Source: Lachnospiraceae bacterium (lineage in GTDB: Bacteria > Bacillota > Clostridia > Lachnospirales > Lachnospiraceae). From it: a stretch of DNA of 64,000 bases. The stretch is taken from assembly GCA_028693165.1 (NCBI GenBank), contig JAQUVX010000016.1, positions 31,146 to 95,145 on the forward strand, written 5' to 3'. The notes beneath the pieces are model-generated. The model had not been told where the DNA came from. It ran no database searches and saw only the letters and a program-made list of their open reading frames with translations. Both the position numbers and the translations under genes were made by a program. This document shows positions 41,559 to 53,300 of this stretch, one piece after another. How positions within the stretch are numbered: position 1 is the stretch's first letter; the number at the start of each line of letters is the position of its first letter.

Positions 41559-43331
41559 CTAATTAAATGTAATGATTATATCCGCCCCTGTTGTTGTATT
41601 TTTATAGCCCACATGTGACAAATGATAGTTAGCGTCAAATACAATAGCCATATTGTTTTTGTCAATACTGTCTCTGTTCTCCACCTGTTCCAACAAATAA
41701 TTTAAAAGTTTTTCCCGATCCTTTGAATTGGAAATTTTAATCCCGTCTCCAGAATCTTTGATGTAAATAAATTTCTCTTTATCTGCATTAATCGCACTAC
41801 AGAACTTCACATCATTAGGATTCTTTTCTGCATCTGTCCAGCCTCCTATGATCAGATCCGTTCCGGGAAGTGTTTTATATGCCCCATGTGCCGAAGTACC
41901 ATCCTCTAATTTAGTATCAACAGGAATCCAGGCTGTATTAAAAAAATCGAAAATCACTTGAGCAAACGTTTGGTCAAATTTAGCAACCTGATCTTCTTCA
42001 TCCTTAGTGCTCACGGTAATTGTTGGTCCTGCTGGATTATAAGTCCCATTATTTGCCTGAGAATTATATGTATATTTAAATGTAACGGACACGGTTCCTT
42101 CCTGATCCACACTAACCTCTTTATTATGTTCCTGCTGTTTATAATTAGGAAATGTCTTCTTACAGCTCACATCCAGGGTTGTGTCATATCTGACCGTAAC
42201 TTCCTTGGGCCCATCCAAAATCATATTGTCACACACAGCATAAATTTTCAATGTTACATCATTAGGTTTGTAATACATTGGTGTCAAATACTGAGGTTCA
42301 TTTTTATTCTCCTTCTTTTGACTGATATCAACCGTATAGGTCAGATTCTGTGGGGTATAACCCTTTATAACAGGCGTCTCTGTTGTTTTTCCATTCCTAC
42401 CCCACGGAGCGCTCAGCACAAAGTATTCCAGTTGATTATTTCGACCTCTTATTTTTACATAATAACCTTCATCTTCATTGCAGGCCACTTTATCCTTTGC
42501 ATAATCTTCAAGAATTTTTGTATCAAATGCATACCAGTATATCGGTTCCGTTGGTTCTGTCGGTTCTGTCGGTTCCGTCGGTTCCGTCCCGCCGCTGCCA
42601 CCCGCCGCAATCGTAAATTCCGATGCCTCACTCGGAATCGCAGTATTCCCCTCCTCCACATCCCCACGCACGCAGATGTAGTCTGGATCATGACTGTTTT
42701 CCGGGTCAAAATTATAGTTTTCCGCATACCGATAAGTTTTGTATGTAAAATCTGTTCTGGTATTGCGCAGTGTCAAATCAATTTTGACGACCTCTGGATG
42801 TGCATCAGGCTCTGGTCTGGAAAAGGACAGATTCTCGATCGTGTAGCCCATATAGACACGCTGGTCAAAGTGCCAGTTCATTTCATTCAGTTTCACTCCG
42901 CTGTCGCTGTTCATCTTATAATATTTGATATACAGCTGCTTTATTTTCGACGTGTCATCCGTGTTGAGCAGATTCCCGTCATCATCCGCGAAGATACTGA
43001 CCGGGCTGCCTGTCTTATCACAAAATGCTACCCATTTTGAATCCGTGTTGTCTGCAAGCCAGAAATAATACTGCCCCTCTCCCTCCGTCTTGCTGACCGG
43101 GATTGTTGCCGCCGCAATTTCGCCGGATATCTTGTCCAGAAGCATATCGCTGACCGTAACTGCATTGGCCGTCGACTGCATACGGTAAAACATCCGCATG
43201 GCGGCTGTCAGCATCAATGTGGCAGCAACCATAAAAATACCGATCAGCGAAAATGTAACAATCAGTTCCACCAGCGTCATACCGGAACGATCCTTCATCT
43301 TCGGGGAGATCCGGTTCCGCTTTTTATTCAT
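41559..43331 (-). CDS. Minor pilin GspJ/PilW-like with (Glu-Pro-Thr) stalk and large outer module
   Basis: 590 residues. Prepilin signal cleaved after G17 ('DRSGMTLVELIVTF') with Glu22 at +5. Residues 18-230 look like a GspJ/PilW minor pilin. Residues ~247-260 are a (TEP)n stalk encoded by five 9-bp repeats (42544-42588). Residues ~262-590 are an extra region of two to three beta-rich domains ('TYTVDISQKK', 'VSVTFKYTYNSQANNG') I cannot name. The last gene of the minor pilin set, 40 bp after the GspI-like gene. Larger than canonical GspJ (~200 residues), so it is a modular pilin. Probably part of the tip complex with the giant pilin. Confidence 0.85.
   Translation of the reverse strand: MNKKRNRISPKMKDRSGMTLVELIVTFSLIGIFMVAATLMLTAAMRMFYRMQSTANAVTVSDMLLDKISGEIAAATIPVSKTEGEGQYYFWLADNTDSKWVAFCDKTGSPVSIFADDDGNLLNTDDTSKIKQLYIKYYKMNSDSGVKLNEMNWHFDQRVYMGYTIENLSFSRPEPDAHPEVVKIDLTLRNTRTDFTYKTYRYAENYNFDPENSHDPDYICVRGDVEEGNTAIPSEASEFTIAAGGSGGTEPTEPTEPTEPTEPIYWYAFDTKILEDYAKDKVACNEDEGYYVKIRGRNNQLEYFVLSAPWGRNGKTTETPVIKGYTPQNLTYTVDISQKKENKNEPQYLTPMYYKPNDVTLKIYAVCDNMILDGPKEVTVRYDTTLDVSCKKTFPNYKQQEHNKEVSVDQEGTVSVTFKYTYNSQANNGTYNPAGPTITVSTKDEEDQVAKFDQTFAQVIFDFFNTAWIPVDTKLEDGTSAHGAYKTLPGTDLIIGGWTDAEKNPNDVKFCSAINADKEKFIYIKDSGDGIKISNSKDREKLLNYLLEQVENRDSIDKNNMAIVFDANYHLSHVGYKNTTTGADIIITFN
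42544..42588. repeat. Five 9-bp in-frame repeats encoding a Glu-Pro-Thr stalk
   Basis: Units of GGTTCCGTC (with C/T changes at positions 6 and 9) at 42544, 42553, 42562, 42571 and 42580, read as TEP units on the minus strand. As 9 bp is divisible by three, slippage would change stalk length without shifting the frame. Confidence 0.9.
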
Positions 43332-43371
43332 ACTGCCACCTCCTTCCGGGTTTCTTTTCTGATGCTTTGTT

Positions 43372-43707
43372 TTACTCTGATTCCTCCGCCGACTCCGCCG
43401 GTATTACATCATAAATCGTTCCATTCGAATTCTTAAATTCTCTGAATCTGGCATCCACAGAAAATCCTGCCGAAGATGAGCCTCCGGTTACCAGTTCAAA
43501 ATGCAGTGTCTCATCCTTTCCCGTTCCCGATGACAGATAATAATCACCCGCCAGGTCACGATACCCCGCCAGCGTATCCCCGGATTTTCCAAGCATACGC
43601 CCCGTCAAAGCCATCGCCTGAGAAAATATCCCCATGATCAGAACCAATACCGTAAACGCCACAATCACTTCAATCATCGTGCTGCCTGACTCCGTATCCT
43701 TTCTCAT
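43372..43707 (-). CDS. Minor pilin GspI/PilV-like
   Basis: 111 residues from ATG 43707, which overlaps the preceding stop in ATGA and has AAGGAGG 9 bp upstream. Prepilin signal: cleavage after G8 in 'ESGSTMIEVIVAFTVL', Glu13 at +5. It has a small C-terminal beta domain. Position and size fit GspI/PilV, which joins GspJ and GspK to prime the pilus. Confidence 0.85.
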   Translation of the reverse strand: MRKDTESGSTMIEVIVAFTVLVLIMGIFSQAMALTGRMLGKSGDTLAGYRDLAGDYYLSSGTGKDETLHFELVTGGSSSAGFSVDARFREFKNSNGTIYDVIPAESAEESE

Positions 43708-44333
43708 TCGGATATGCCTCCTTCCCAATAGCGTCCCTGATATTGCCATTTCCAGCCCGCCAGCGTCGTGCGGTCCGGTATATCCGGCTGGAACTTACTG
43801 ATGACGGTACTGGACTCATTTCCCACGGTACTGGTTACCTTAACGTACAAGATAATCCCCATAAAATACTCCGCCCACTCATCCTGATTTGTTTTCTTAT
43901 CCGGCTCTTCCTCCTCCTGTTCATTCCCGAAGTAGAGATCGACAACCGTTTCTCCCGGAAGTCCGGAATCTGTTCCCAGCTTGTACGAATAATAATCCTT
44001 TCCCGCTCTCAGAATCTGCTGAAGGGAAGATGCGTTTCGATCATAGGGATACCATTCTGTCGTAAGCACCGATTTCAGTTTTCCTTTCAGGCTGCTGTCA
44101 CGGCCGGTCGGATACTCCTCTGTCACTCCGTCATAGGAATACGTCGGTATCGTCTTCGTCAGCACATTCGCTACAGAAACTGCATTGATCCGGCACTGCT
44201 CTTTGGCATTTGCACGATTTGCATTACTGATCATGACGGAGGAAGTAAGCAGCAATGCCAGGGAAAGTGCCATCGTCATGAGCATGACACACATTACAAC
44301 AATCATTGCCGATCCGTCTCTGTTTCGTTTCAT
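43704..44333 (-). CDS. Minor pilin GspK/PilX-like, lacking Glu5
   Basis: 209 residues from ATG 44333 (AAGGAGG upstream). The N-terminus 'MKRNRDGSAMIVVMCVMLM' has a short leader with Gly7 at the cleavage point, but position +5 is Val and not Glu. Lack of Glu5 is characteristic of GspK, which caps the pilus tip because it cannot form the usual salt bridge. Residues ~50-209 form a soluble domain. The ATG overlaps the giant pilin stop region closely, so translation is coupled. Confidence 0.8.
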   Translation of the reverse strand: MKRNRDGSAMIVVMCVMLMTMALSLALLLTSSVMISNANRANAKEQCRINAVSVANVLTKTIPTYSYDGVTEEYPTGRDSSLKGKLKSVLTTEWYPYDRNASSLQQILRAGKDYYSYKLGTDSGLPGETVVDLYFGNEQEEEEPDKKTNQDEWAEYFMGIILYVKVTSTVGNESSTVISKFQPDIPDRTTLAGWKWQYQGRYWEGGISE

Positions 44334-44350
44334 CTGCTTACCTCCTTCCA

Positions 44351-47300
44351 TTATGTTAAATCATTTACCAATGCACCGTCCCCGGAATTTTCTTCCGGCA
44401 GTTCTCCGTCTTCAAGATACTCCATAATTGTCTTCTGCAGATAGAACCATTCCGTTTCCGGCATTGTATAATACTTGTTGACCAGGATCGGTTCCACCTT
44501 GAGGCGCTCGGTATGATACATTCCCTCACCCTCAAACGCTTTCAGATAGGTTTCAGCCGAACTGCCCTTCCACTGATCCGCCGGTGCATCCGGCAGCGTG
44601 AGTGTGAACCGAATTCCGGTTACTTCATCGTCTATGGCCTCCCACTCCGCCTTCAGCGTTGCTTTCAGCAGAACAGTACCTATCGGTAACACTTCCTGTG
44701 CATCACTGTCTGAGGCCGTCGGCCATATCGTATTGCTGTCGGAAGCCGTCACAAACGCCGCATCTGAATCACTGGCGAGCGGTACTTCCTGCCCCGGATA
44801 TAATATACGGTCACCCTCCAGGTCATAACCAATCGAATACAAAAGTTTCCCTTCTGCTGTCAGATAATCCGCCAGCCCCGGATACTGCCCGAATGCATTT
44901 CTGCTCAGATCCAGTTTAAGATGGCAGTCCGTCTGGCCGTCCGTCCCTTCAATGTTCAGATTGTAACCTGTAATCTTGGCATCCTCAAGCGGATCGTAAA
45001 CCCAGGTGATCTGAGACTGTTTCGCGTTCAGACTCTGTCCGGTCTGGTTGCTCCGAACGCGCGAATAGGTACTGATCGGATGATTCTCCCCTCCGGACAA
45101 CAGCTGCACAAGCGACACCTCCTGTACCGTCGTCAGCGCTCCAAGTGTTACTGTGCGGGCCGTCTCGGACCACGCGCTCAGGCCGCCTCCCTGGGCACTT
45201 CCCACATCAAAGATATTCCGGAAGGTCAGGGTAATGTCGGAATCCTGATACTGAGCCATCCACTCCGGCAGCCATACAAAGGACTTGTAATTCAAAACAC
45301 CTGCCGCATCCTGATTTCGCGGAACTGCAAACATGCCCAGCTTCTTGTCTCCCTGCGATACCTCAACCAGATACCGGGTCGCAGATGTCAGACCGGTTCC
45401 TTCAATTTCATAGGCGGCACCGCTTCGCTCCGATGCCTTTGCCTGTGCATCGATTGGCTCCGGATCAATGGCTGCCAGATCCATCGCAATCGCCTCCACC
45501 TTATCCAGCGGGGAATCTGCATCCTCTCTTGCCATTACGGCCCACAGAGAGCTCTGATACTGTGTCTCATCCTCCTTTGGAACCGACTGAATTAAAATTT
45601 GTTCCGTATAATTTATTCCTGCAATGTCTGCAGATATCTGCCCCTCATCCAATAGCTGTGAGAAGTCCGGCAGCGTCAAGATAAATCGGATTCGTTCCTG
45701 TCCGTCTGTATCTGTCTCACGTTCCGCCTGTAAATAAGCCGTCGGTTCGATGTGGTATGCGGTTCCCAAAAGCTGAAGCTCCTTCCCATAAGGAAGTGCC
45801 GTCGGTTTTTCTGCCCCAATCGTCAGTGTGATTGGCGCTCCTGTGCCTGTGTTCTTGTAATTGAGATCCGTCGCCTCGTATTCCACCGCAAAAGTATCCT
45901 CATCCGTCCGCTTCAGCGACAGCTCGCTGACATCCGATACCACAACCGCGTCGCTCGGCGTCGCCATGGTACCCGCATTCTGCGGCGTGCCGATCAGCTT
46001 CAGATTGTAATTCTGCGCATAATCCGCCTCGGTAAAGGAAACGGTATCCTGCACCAGCTCAACGGTAAGACTTTCAAACTGCTTTCCCTGCGCGTCCAAA
46101 ACAGGATATTCGATCGTCTCACTTCCGGCGACCTCATCCAACTCAATCGGATCGATCTGAACCTTCGGAAGCTCAAAAATACGATATGGCACTACAGCTG
46201 TGTAATCTTCCACCGTGTTCACCTTATCATCCTCCGTCCAGACGGAGCTGATATTTCCCGATGATACAGCACGCAGAATCACGCGCGCCCAGGTTCCGGC
46301 ATACTTCGCAGGAATATCCTTCAATACATAGCTGTAATCTGTCAGCCCCTTTGTCATATTGGTGCGGTTTGTATCACTCTTTTCCGGAAGTCCGGTAATC
46401 GTTGTAATCGCGTCTGTCGGGTCGGCCTGATCAGCCTCTTCCCGTGTTGCAAACAGCTGAATCGCAATCTGATACTGCGTTCCCGCCATCGGTGTTGTCT
46501 GATCCGATCCGGCATCATAATTTTCCGGTTTCATAGTCAGACTCAGACAGCCTGCCAGGAAATCAGATACACTCGTCACAGAAATGGGGGCTGCAGTCAG
46601 GTTGGCATCCGGATCCTGCTCTTCGCCCATATCCGGCGCAAACAGCCGCTCCGGAAGCGTCATCTCACCAATGGTACCGTCGATACCGCTGCGGTATGTG
46701 ATACTTGTCTTATCGGCAATCGCACGAATCTTAACCTGCAGCTGCTCTCCTCGCGTAAAGGCCTCCAGATTCACATTCCGCTTCGTCTGTTTTGGATCCG
46801 TCACTCCGCTTTCCGCAGATATTTCTTCCGTTGTAAACGTCTGTTCCGTCTTGCTTTCCTTGCCCGTAACCGTGATCTCATAATAGGCCAGAGCCTTACG
46901 CTCCTCCTCGTTTGTCAGGCCGGACCAACTGATCACATAGTTCAGTCCATCCTTCATGACAACCCCCTGTTCATCCCGCTTCAGCGTGATAACAGGCTTA
47001 CCGATTTGAGATAGACGCAGCCGGAATGAATACTCTGCATCCACCGTGATTGGGAATGATGTTACATGTCCCTTGGAATCGGTTGTACCAGCTCTTGTAA
47101 GAGTAATATGAACCTTTTTGTAGGACCATTTTGAGGAATCCTGCTCCAGTTGATTGTAGATTCCAGCCGTATATCCGTCCGCAGTTTTGATTGCCCGGTT
47201 GTTGATGAGCGTTGTCGTCTTGTCGTCCGGAAGCGTTCCGGTCACAGTCAGGAAATATTCTGCATTCTTGTTAAACGGTGCCACTCCATCCGAATTCTTG

Positions 47301-50300
47301 TAGGCCGGATCAGCCCCCTTGGCCTCCTGATCCCACATGATGGCAAACTTATCTGCTGTCTCATAATCGCCATCCAACCAGTCTGTTCCATCGTCTGTCT
47401 TGACCGGGTTGATATGAATTGCCGGTTTTGACTGTACGCTGGTAAGCTCCTCCTTAAGATCAATCTTGTGATAGACCACCTGATATTTCTGATAGGTTTT
47501 AGCCTGTCCGTTTTGCGTGTAGCTCCATTCGTCGTCATCCTTGTATCCGATCTTCTCAAGGTCGCGCAGAAGCGTATTGTAATACAGGGAATACGTTCCA
47601 TCTCCCTGTGCTTCAATGACATAACCCTCTTTTACCTTTTTTCCAGAAACCAATCCGCCTGAAATCAGCGGCATTCCATCATCATCCACCTGACCGTTGT
47701 CGTTTACCTTCAATTGCTTCAGATCGTCCTGGCTCAGTGCACTGCTGTCCTCCTTGCCTGGCACCGTTACCTGCCAGCCCTGGTAAAAAATATCATTACT
47801 CATCTTCGTCGGATAGCTGCGAACCATGACATCCTGATAACGATAGGTTCCATCTTCATTCTTATCCAGAAAATCGGATGGGAAGTTGTTCAGTGTGATA
47901 ACTGCGGTACTGCCCGATGACGGAGACGTACGCGTCTGCGGTGATACCGCCAGCGCAACCGGTAAACCGTCAAAGTCGGGGTCTGACGCGGTCAGCTCCG
48001 TCCGATAGTTTACTACCCAGCTTCCTGACGGTTTTAACATCGTCTGATAGGACAAGCTCTGAATTGTCGTTCCGAAAAAGCCGACCGACGTGGCCTGTGT
48101 CGTCCGTTCCAGCACAGGAATGCCCAGAAACTGTGAGGATGCCTTACTGTCCTGATAAACCGTATTGGTTGGAAGTGTTGCTTCCCGGATAACATTTGCA
48201 GACACATCATAGCCTGACACCGTACTGTCCGGCATGATCTCGGCATGGCTGGTCAGTAATATATTCTCCTGCGTAGCCTTATGGCCTTCTACGAGCTGGT
48301 AGTCGGAATTTTGGTCATAGTACGCGCCGGATTCCGCACTGAATGTAATTGCCGTCCGTTTGTTCAAAGTCGAAACGATCTTGATATCTTTCATCTCAAT
48401 CGTGGATCCTGCCAGCCTCTGCTGCTCCACGAAGATCTTGTACTCGCTTTGGTTGTCCAATACGACACGATAGCACTCCTTCGCATCGATTTTGACCAGT
48501 TCGTAATGCACCTGTGGCGTCGGAAGCTGGATTCCGAACGTGACTTCCCTTTTGGCACTCCATTCAGATTCCGCCACAGCGGTTCCCCCGTCGTTTAAAA
48601 TCGGGCAGCAGGCCTGCACCTGAACGATGATTCCATCCGCCTTCTTCCCTGCATCCGTGTAATCGGAAGCAATTTGAATCTGCGGGATATAGACGGTCGC
48701 ACTTTTCTCTTCACCGATTTTTTGGGTTAGCTTACCATCCGCGTCCTTCTGATAATACGTATACTTAACCTGATAATATTGGGCCTGATCCACCTGCCCC
48801 CAGTTTACCTGATAATATCCGCCCTCGGCGGAGGTACTCGTAATCTCCGGCACTGCCAGGCTCGAATCATCGCGTTCAAAGAACAAATAGGCATCCAGAT
48901 CCTGAAACAGCTGATATGCTCCTGCCGAGCTTGTATAGCGATCATTTTTCTCTTCGCTTCTGTAGATATCAGCGATCGTTTTCCCATTCAGGCTCGCTAT
49001 TTTTCTCCCTGTAGCGATACTTATCGCCACATTATCAGCGACAGACAGACTGACCCCTTTTCCAGAATTGTCCGCTGCCTCTAAACTGCTCAGATCCCAT
49101 ACGCAAGAGACCATCGTCTTATCACTGTTGTACTGCGTCGTTGTGTTCTCGTAGCTCGTTGATTTGTAGTTTACTGCTGACGTAATATTGTCTACACCAA
49201 AATCGCCTGCCCGGACTCCCTTTGCGGTAAACTCGCTCAGTGCCACATTGACCATGGTGTTCGATCCCCATGTTCTGGCAAAGATGTTGCTTATTCGGAC
49301 TTTGTAAACCGGCTCACTACACTCGATATCATGTGTATGACCATTGAAATATTCCGCACGTGTGTCTCCACCCTCTTTTTCATTAACCTCCAGGCTCTCT
49401 ATTACTTTGTTGTTTTTGTCAAACAGTTCCAGTGTATACGAATAGTACCGGTAATCGTTACTGCCTGCTGAAGTTACCGCTCTGTTCCATACAAGCAGGA
49501 GCGAGTCTTCAGCATCCAGATACACCGGGGCATTAAAGGTCATTTCGAGCCACGCATCATCGGATGTAGTCAGTCCTGTATAATATGGATTCGGACTCTC
49601 TGTATTGGCGCCATTGGTCATTACCGAAAGCAAGTTGCCATTGACCAGCTTCTTGTTGTTTGCCTCAATCTGTTTCACATAGAAAAAACTGTTTCTTGTC
49701 TCGGCTGAAGCTTGATTAAAGTAATATCCCCCTGTCGTCGTTGTCTTTACCTGTGCAGAAATCGGATTTGCAATGTCTTTATCCGTGACCGCGATACAGT
49801 CTGTCAGATTTTCCACCTTGGAGGCACTCATTCCATTGAAGTTTGTGCTATAGTTATTCAGACTATAGCCGTAATTGCGGCAGTAGCTAAGATAGATGGT
49901 TGCATTACTTGCATTGGCAATCATTCCCGCACTTAAATCCGTTCCGCCAATCAGTCCCGTATTCACACATTGGTACAGACGGATATTTCTTCCGCTGGAC
50001 GTTGGATTGTAAACCATACCAAGCATACCGCCAGTCGGAACTGCGTTATTGTCTCCGACCGTCCCGTGATTCTCGCACTGCACCATATTAGCAGATTCTC
50101 CGCTATCCAGACTGTAGAGCATTCCGACCATGCCGCCAGCGCCCTCTACAGTCGCGATTACATTGCCCTCATTGATGCATTTCTCCAGCGTGCCGCCTTT
50201 GTATTTCCAATGCCCGATCATACCACCGGCACGGGCTCTTGCATAGATCGGACCATAATTACGGCAGTTATACAGTCTCCAGGAGCTGGTCGTCGCATTC

Positions 50301-53300
50301 TCATTACGTCCGATCATACCGCCGACTGAATCTCCGGCCATCTTGATGACTGTCGCATAATTATCACAGTTGGTCAGATCTGACTCGGAAATATTGTAGC
50401 CGATGATTCCACCGGTACCGTTATCCTGTCCATGCGCCTTTGCCACTACCATCCAATTCTCGCCGGTTACCGCCTGCGAGATCGTACCGGTGCGTCGGTT
50501 AAAGCCCGCAATTCCCCCTGCGTGACCGGAATTGTCGATGATAAGAACTCCGTTATTCTTATATTCTTCGTCTTTGTCATTTATCTCTGTAATCGTACCA
50601 AGGTTGTAGCCTGTCACGCCGCCCACATGGCCATAGCTGTCGGTTCCCAGCCAGATACTTCCGTTTTTTGTTACATTTCCACTTTGAGCATTTCCCGTGT
50701 AGGAGAACAGCGTCCCCAACTCCGTAAAATCCTGCGAAGTGCCAGAGCCAAAATAAATCCCTTCAATCACGGAATTTTCTCCGTTCATCCCCGCAATACC
50801 GCCGATATTCGATCGGTTGTTCGCGTCGCCGGTTCCCTGGATACGTGCCGCACTGATCTTACAGTTTTTCACAGACGCATCGTTCTGGCCCTGATCGTTT
50901 CCGTTCATGCCGGCAATGCCGCCATAGCCATATATCGGTGCTTTGTTCTGCTCGTAATCATAGTTCGGATTAAACTCCGGTGTATTGTTTGGATCATTGG
51001 CGGTTGCATGAATCAGTCCGTCAAACTCATATTTTGAGATTTCTCCACGGTTGACGCCCGCGATTCCACCCATGTAGCCATAATAGCTCATGCTCCTCTG
51101 GATGAAGCCGATTTCGGCCACCGCCACGGAATAATTTCCTGTACCCGAATCGCCTTTAATGGTTCCTTCATTCCATCCTGTCACACCACCGGCGCAGACA
51201 CCCGCTGCATACGAAGTGATGGTAACTGCATTGACTTCATTGACCCCGGTGCTTGACGTCAGTCCACTGAAGGTATAGGCACTGTCATTAGAGCTGTTCT
51301 TTGCCTTCTCGACAGCCTTTAAGACATAGCGAACCGCCTCTTCCTGGGCAGCATCATAATCATAATCATCGTCATCCTTCGTTGAAGTCTCGGCCGCCCA
51401 GTCAACTCCGACACTTGTGTTTTCGATCGTTCCGTAATTGTAAGCCGCAACGCCGCCCATATATCCCGCTTCTGTGCTTGTCTGATTTTGAAGGATCAGA
51501 TTCTGAACCGAGCAATCAACGATAACCGCCTTCTCCCCATTGATCGCCGTAATGCCTCCTACATACCTGTCACCGCTCATTTCCAGCGTTGTCCTTCCGT
51601 CGTTGACGCGGCATTTTTTGATCGTGCTGTAATTCAGCGCAGTGATGCCACCACTGTAGCCGCTGGTGGCATACACCTCTCCGTAATCCACGCAGCGTGA
51701 GATCGTCCCGTAATTTACCGCCGTGATGCCGCCCGCAGCAGAATCTTCCACCTCTTCGTCCTCAATCTCATCCGTCTCGGACAGAACAGAAACCTCTCCC
51801 GAATTCTGACAATCTTGAATCGTTGTTTCCTCCTGATCCTTTGACATGGACGCCACGATTCCGCCGGCATAGCCCTGATCCGCCTGAACGTCAGACTGAT
51901 TGTTTAAGTTGCTGATCTCGGCCTTACCAAGCTGACGCCCGATAAATCCGCCCACATGATACAGGCCCACAATCGTCTTACCTGCACTGGTCGATACCCG
52001 TGAACCAGATAACCCCTTCAGGGTTCCTTCATTAGAACCAACCACGCCGCCCACATAATAAGCGGAGCCATCGATTTCCACGTCTAACGTCTGTTCTTTG
52101 GAAAAGGTAATCGCACTTCCTGAATATCCATAGCCCGCAATACCGCCGACATTTGCACCGGCTGCCATGATACTGCAATCCTGAATCACTGGATCAGCAA
52201 TCCGCCCATAGTTTTCCGCCGCAAGTCCGCCGACATAGTTTCTTCCCATAATGGTACCGGTTACGCCGCAGTTCACGATTCCTCTGTTGCTTTCCGCTGC
52301 TACATTTGCCCCGACCAGACCACCGATATAATCATCGGTATCGTCACTGGTTCCGGAACCCAGACTTCCGGCCGTGCAGTTTTGAATCAGGCCATAGTTC
52401 AGCTCCGCAAGTCCGCCGGTATAGGTACCCTGTGTGCGCACCTCGCCCACATCGCGGTTTTTGCAGTTGACCAGCGTGACATTTTCCGCAACCTTTCCGA
52501 TGATTCCGCCGACATAGGAATATTTTTTCTGTGTTCCATCTGGAAGATCCGAGACGCCCGTTTCGGTTCTCTGAATATATGCGGTCGCATTAATCGGTGT
52601 GATATTTTCAACATCGTGAATGGCGAGGATCGTTTTGTCCTGATTGTAGCCAACAACGCCCCCTACATAGACCAGCGCCGTAATCTCTCCGAGCTTTGTC
52701 TGTGCTGATACGTTTTCTGAGCCTGTGATGGTCATCTGATCTGTTTCATTTTGATTGCTGCTCAAGAACGTATCGCTTCCAATCAGTGCTTCCGCAGCCT
52801 CAAGACGATCGGAAATTGCGTTTCCGTCTGTCTCCGTTATAGCCTTAAACTCCTTTGAATTGCACAAGGCATCTACTGCTTCCTGAATCTCCACCCTGCC
52901 GGTTCCTGCCGTCAGCAAATCATTGAATCCGATAAATCCGCCGGCAAAAGCACCTTGCTCTGCATTCAGGTTTCCCAGAAAATTGTCGGTCTGGAATACC
53001 GCATTGATGGCCTCATCGGTTGGAAGCAGGTTTGCACCAATAATTCCGCCGACAAAATAGTCTCCGCTTACTTCATTGACATTGCTGATAATATTGCTGT
53101 CAAACACAGATTTATCTGCATTCAATCCGATAAATCCACCGACAAAGTGCTTACCGGTCACATAGCCGCCGCTCAGCTTGTAATCCTTGATCGTGCCGCC
53201 GATATCATTGTAGCCCACCAGACCGCCAACATAATCCCGGCCGGAAATCACACTGACCGCGGAAATCACACCGCTTGTCGCTGCGATGCTGCCCTGATTG

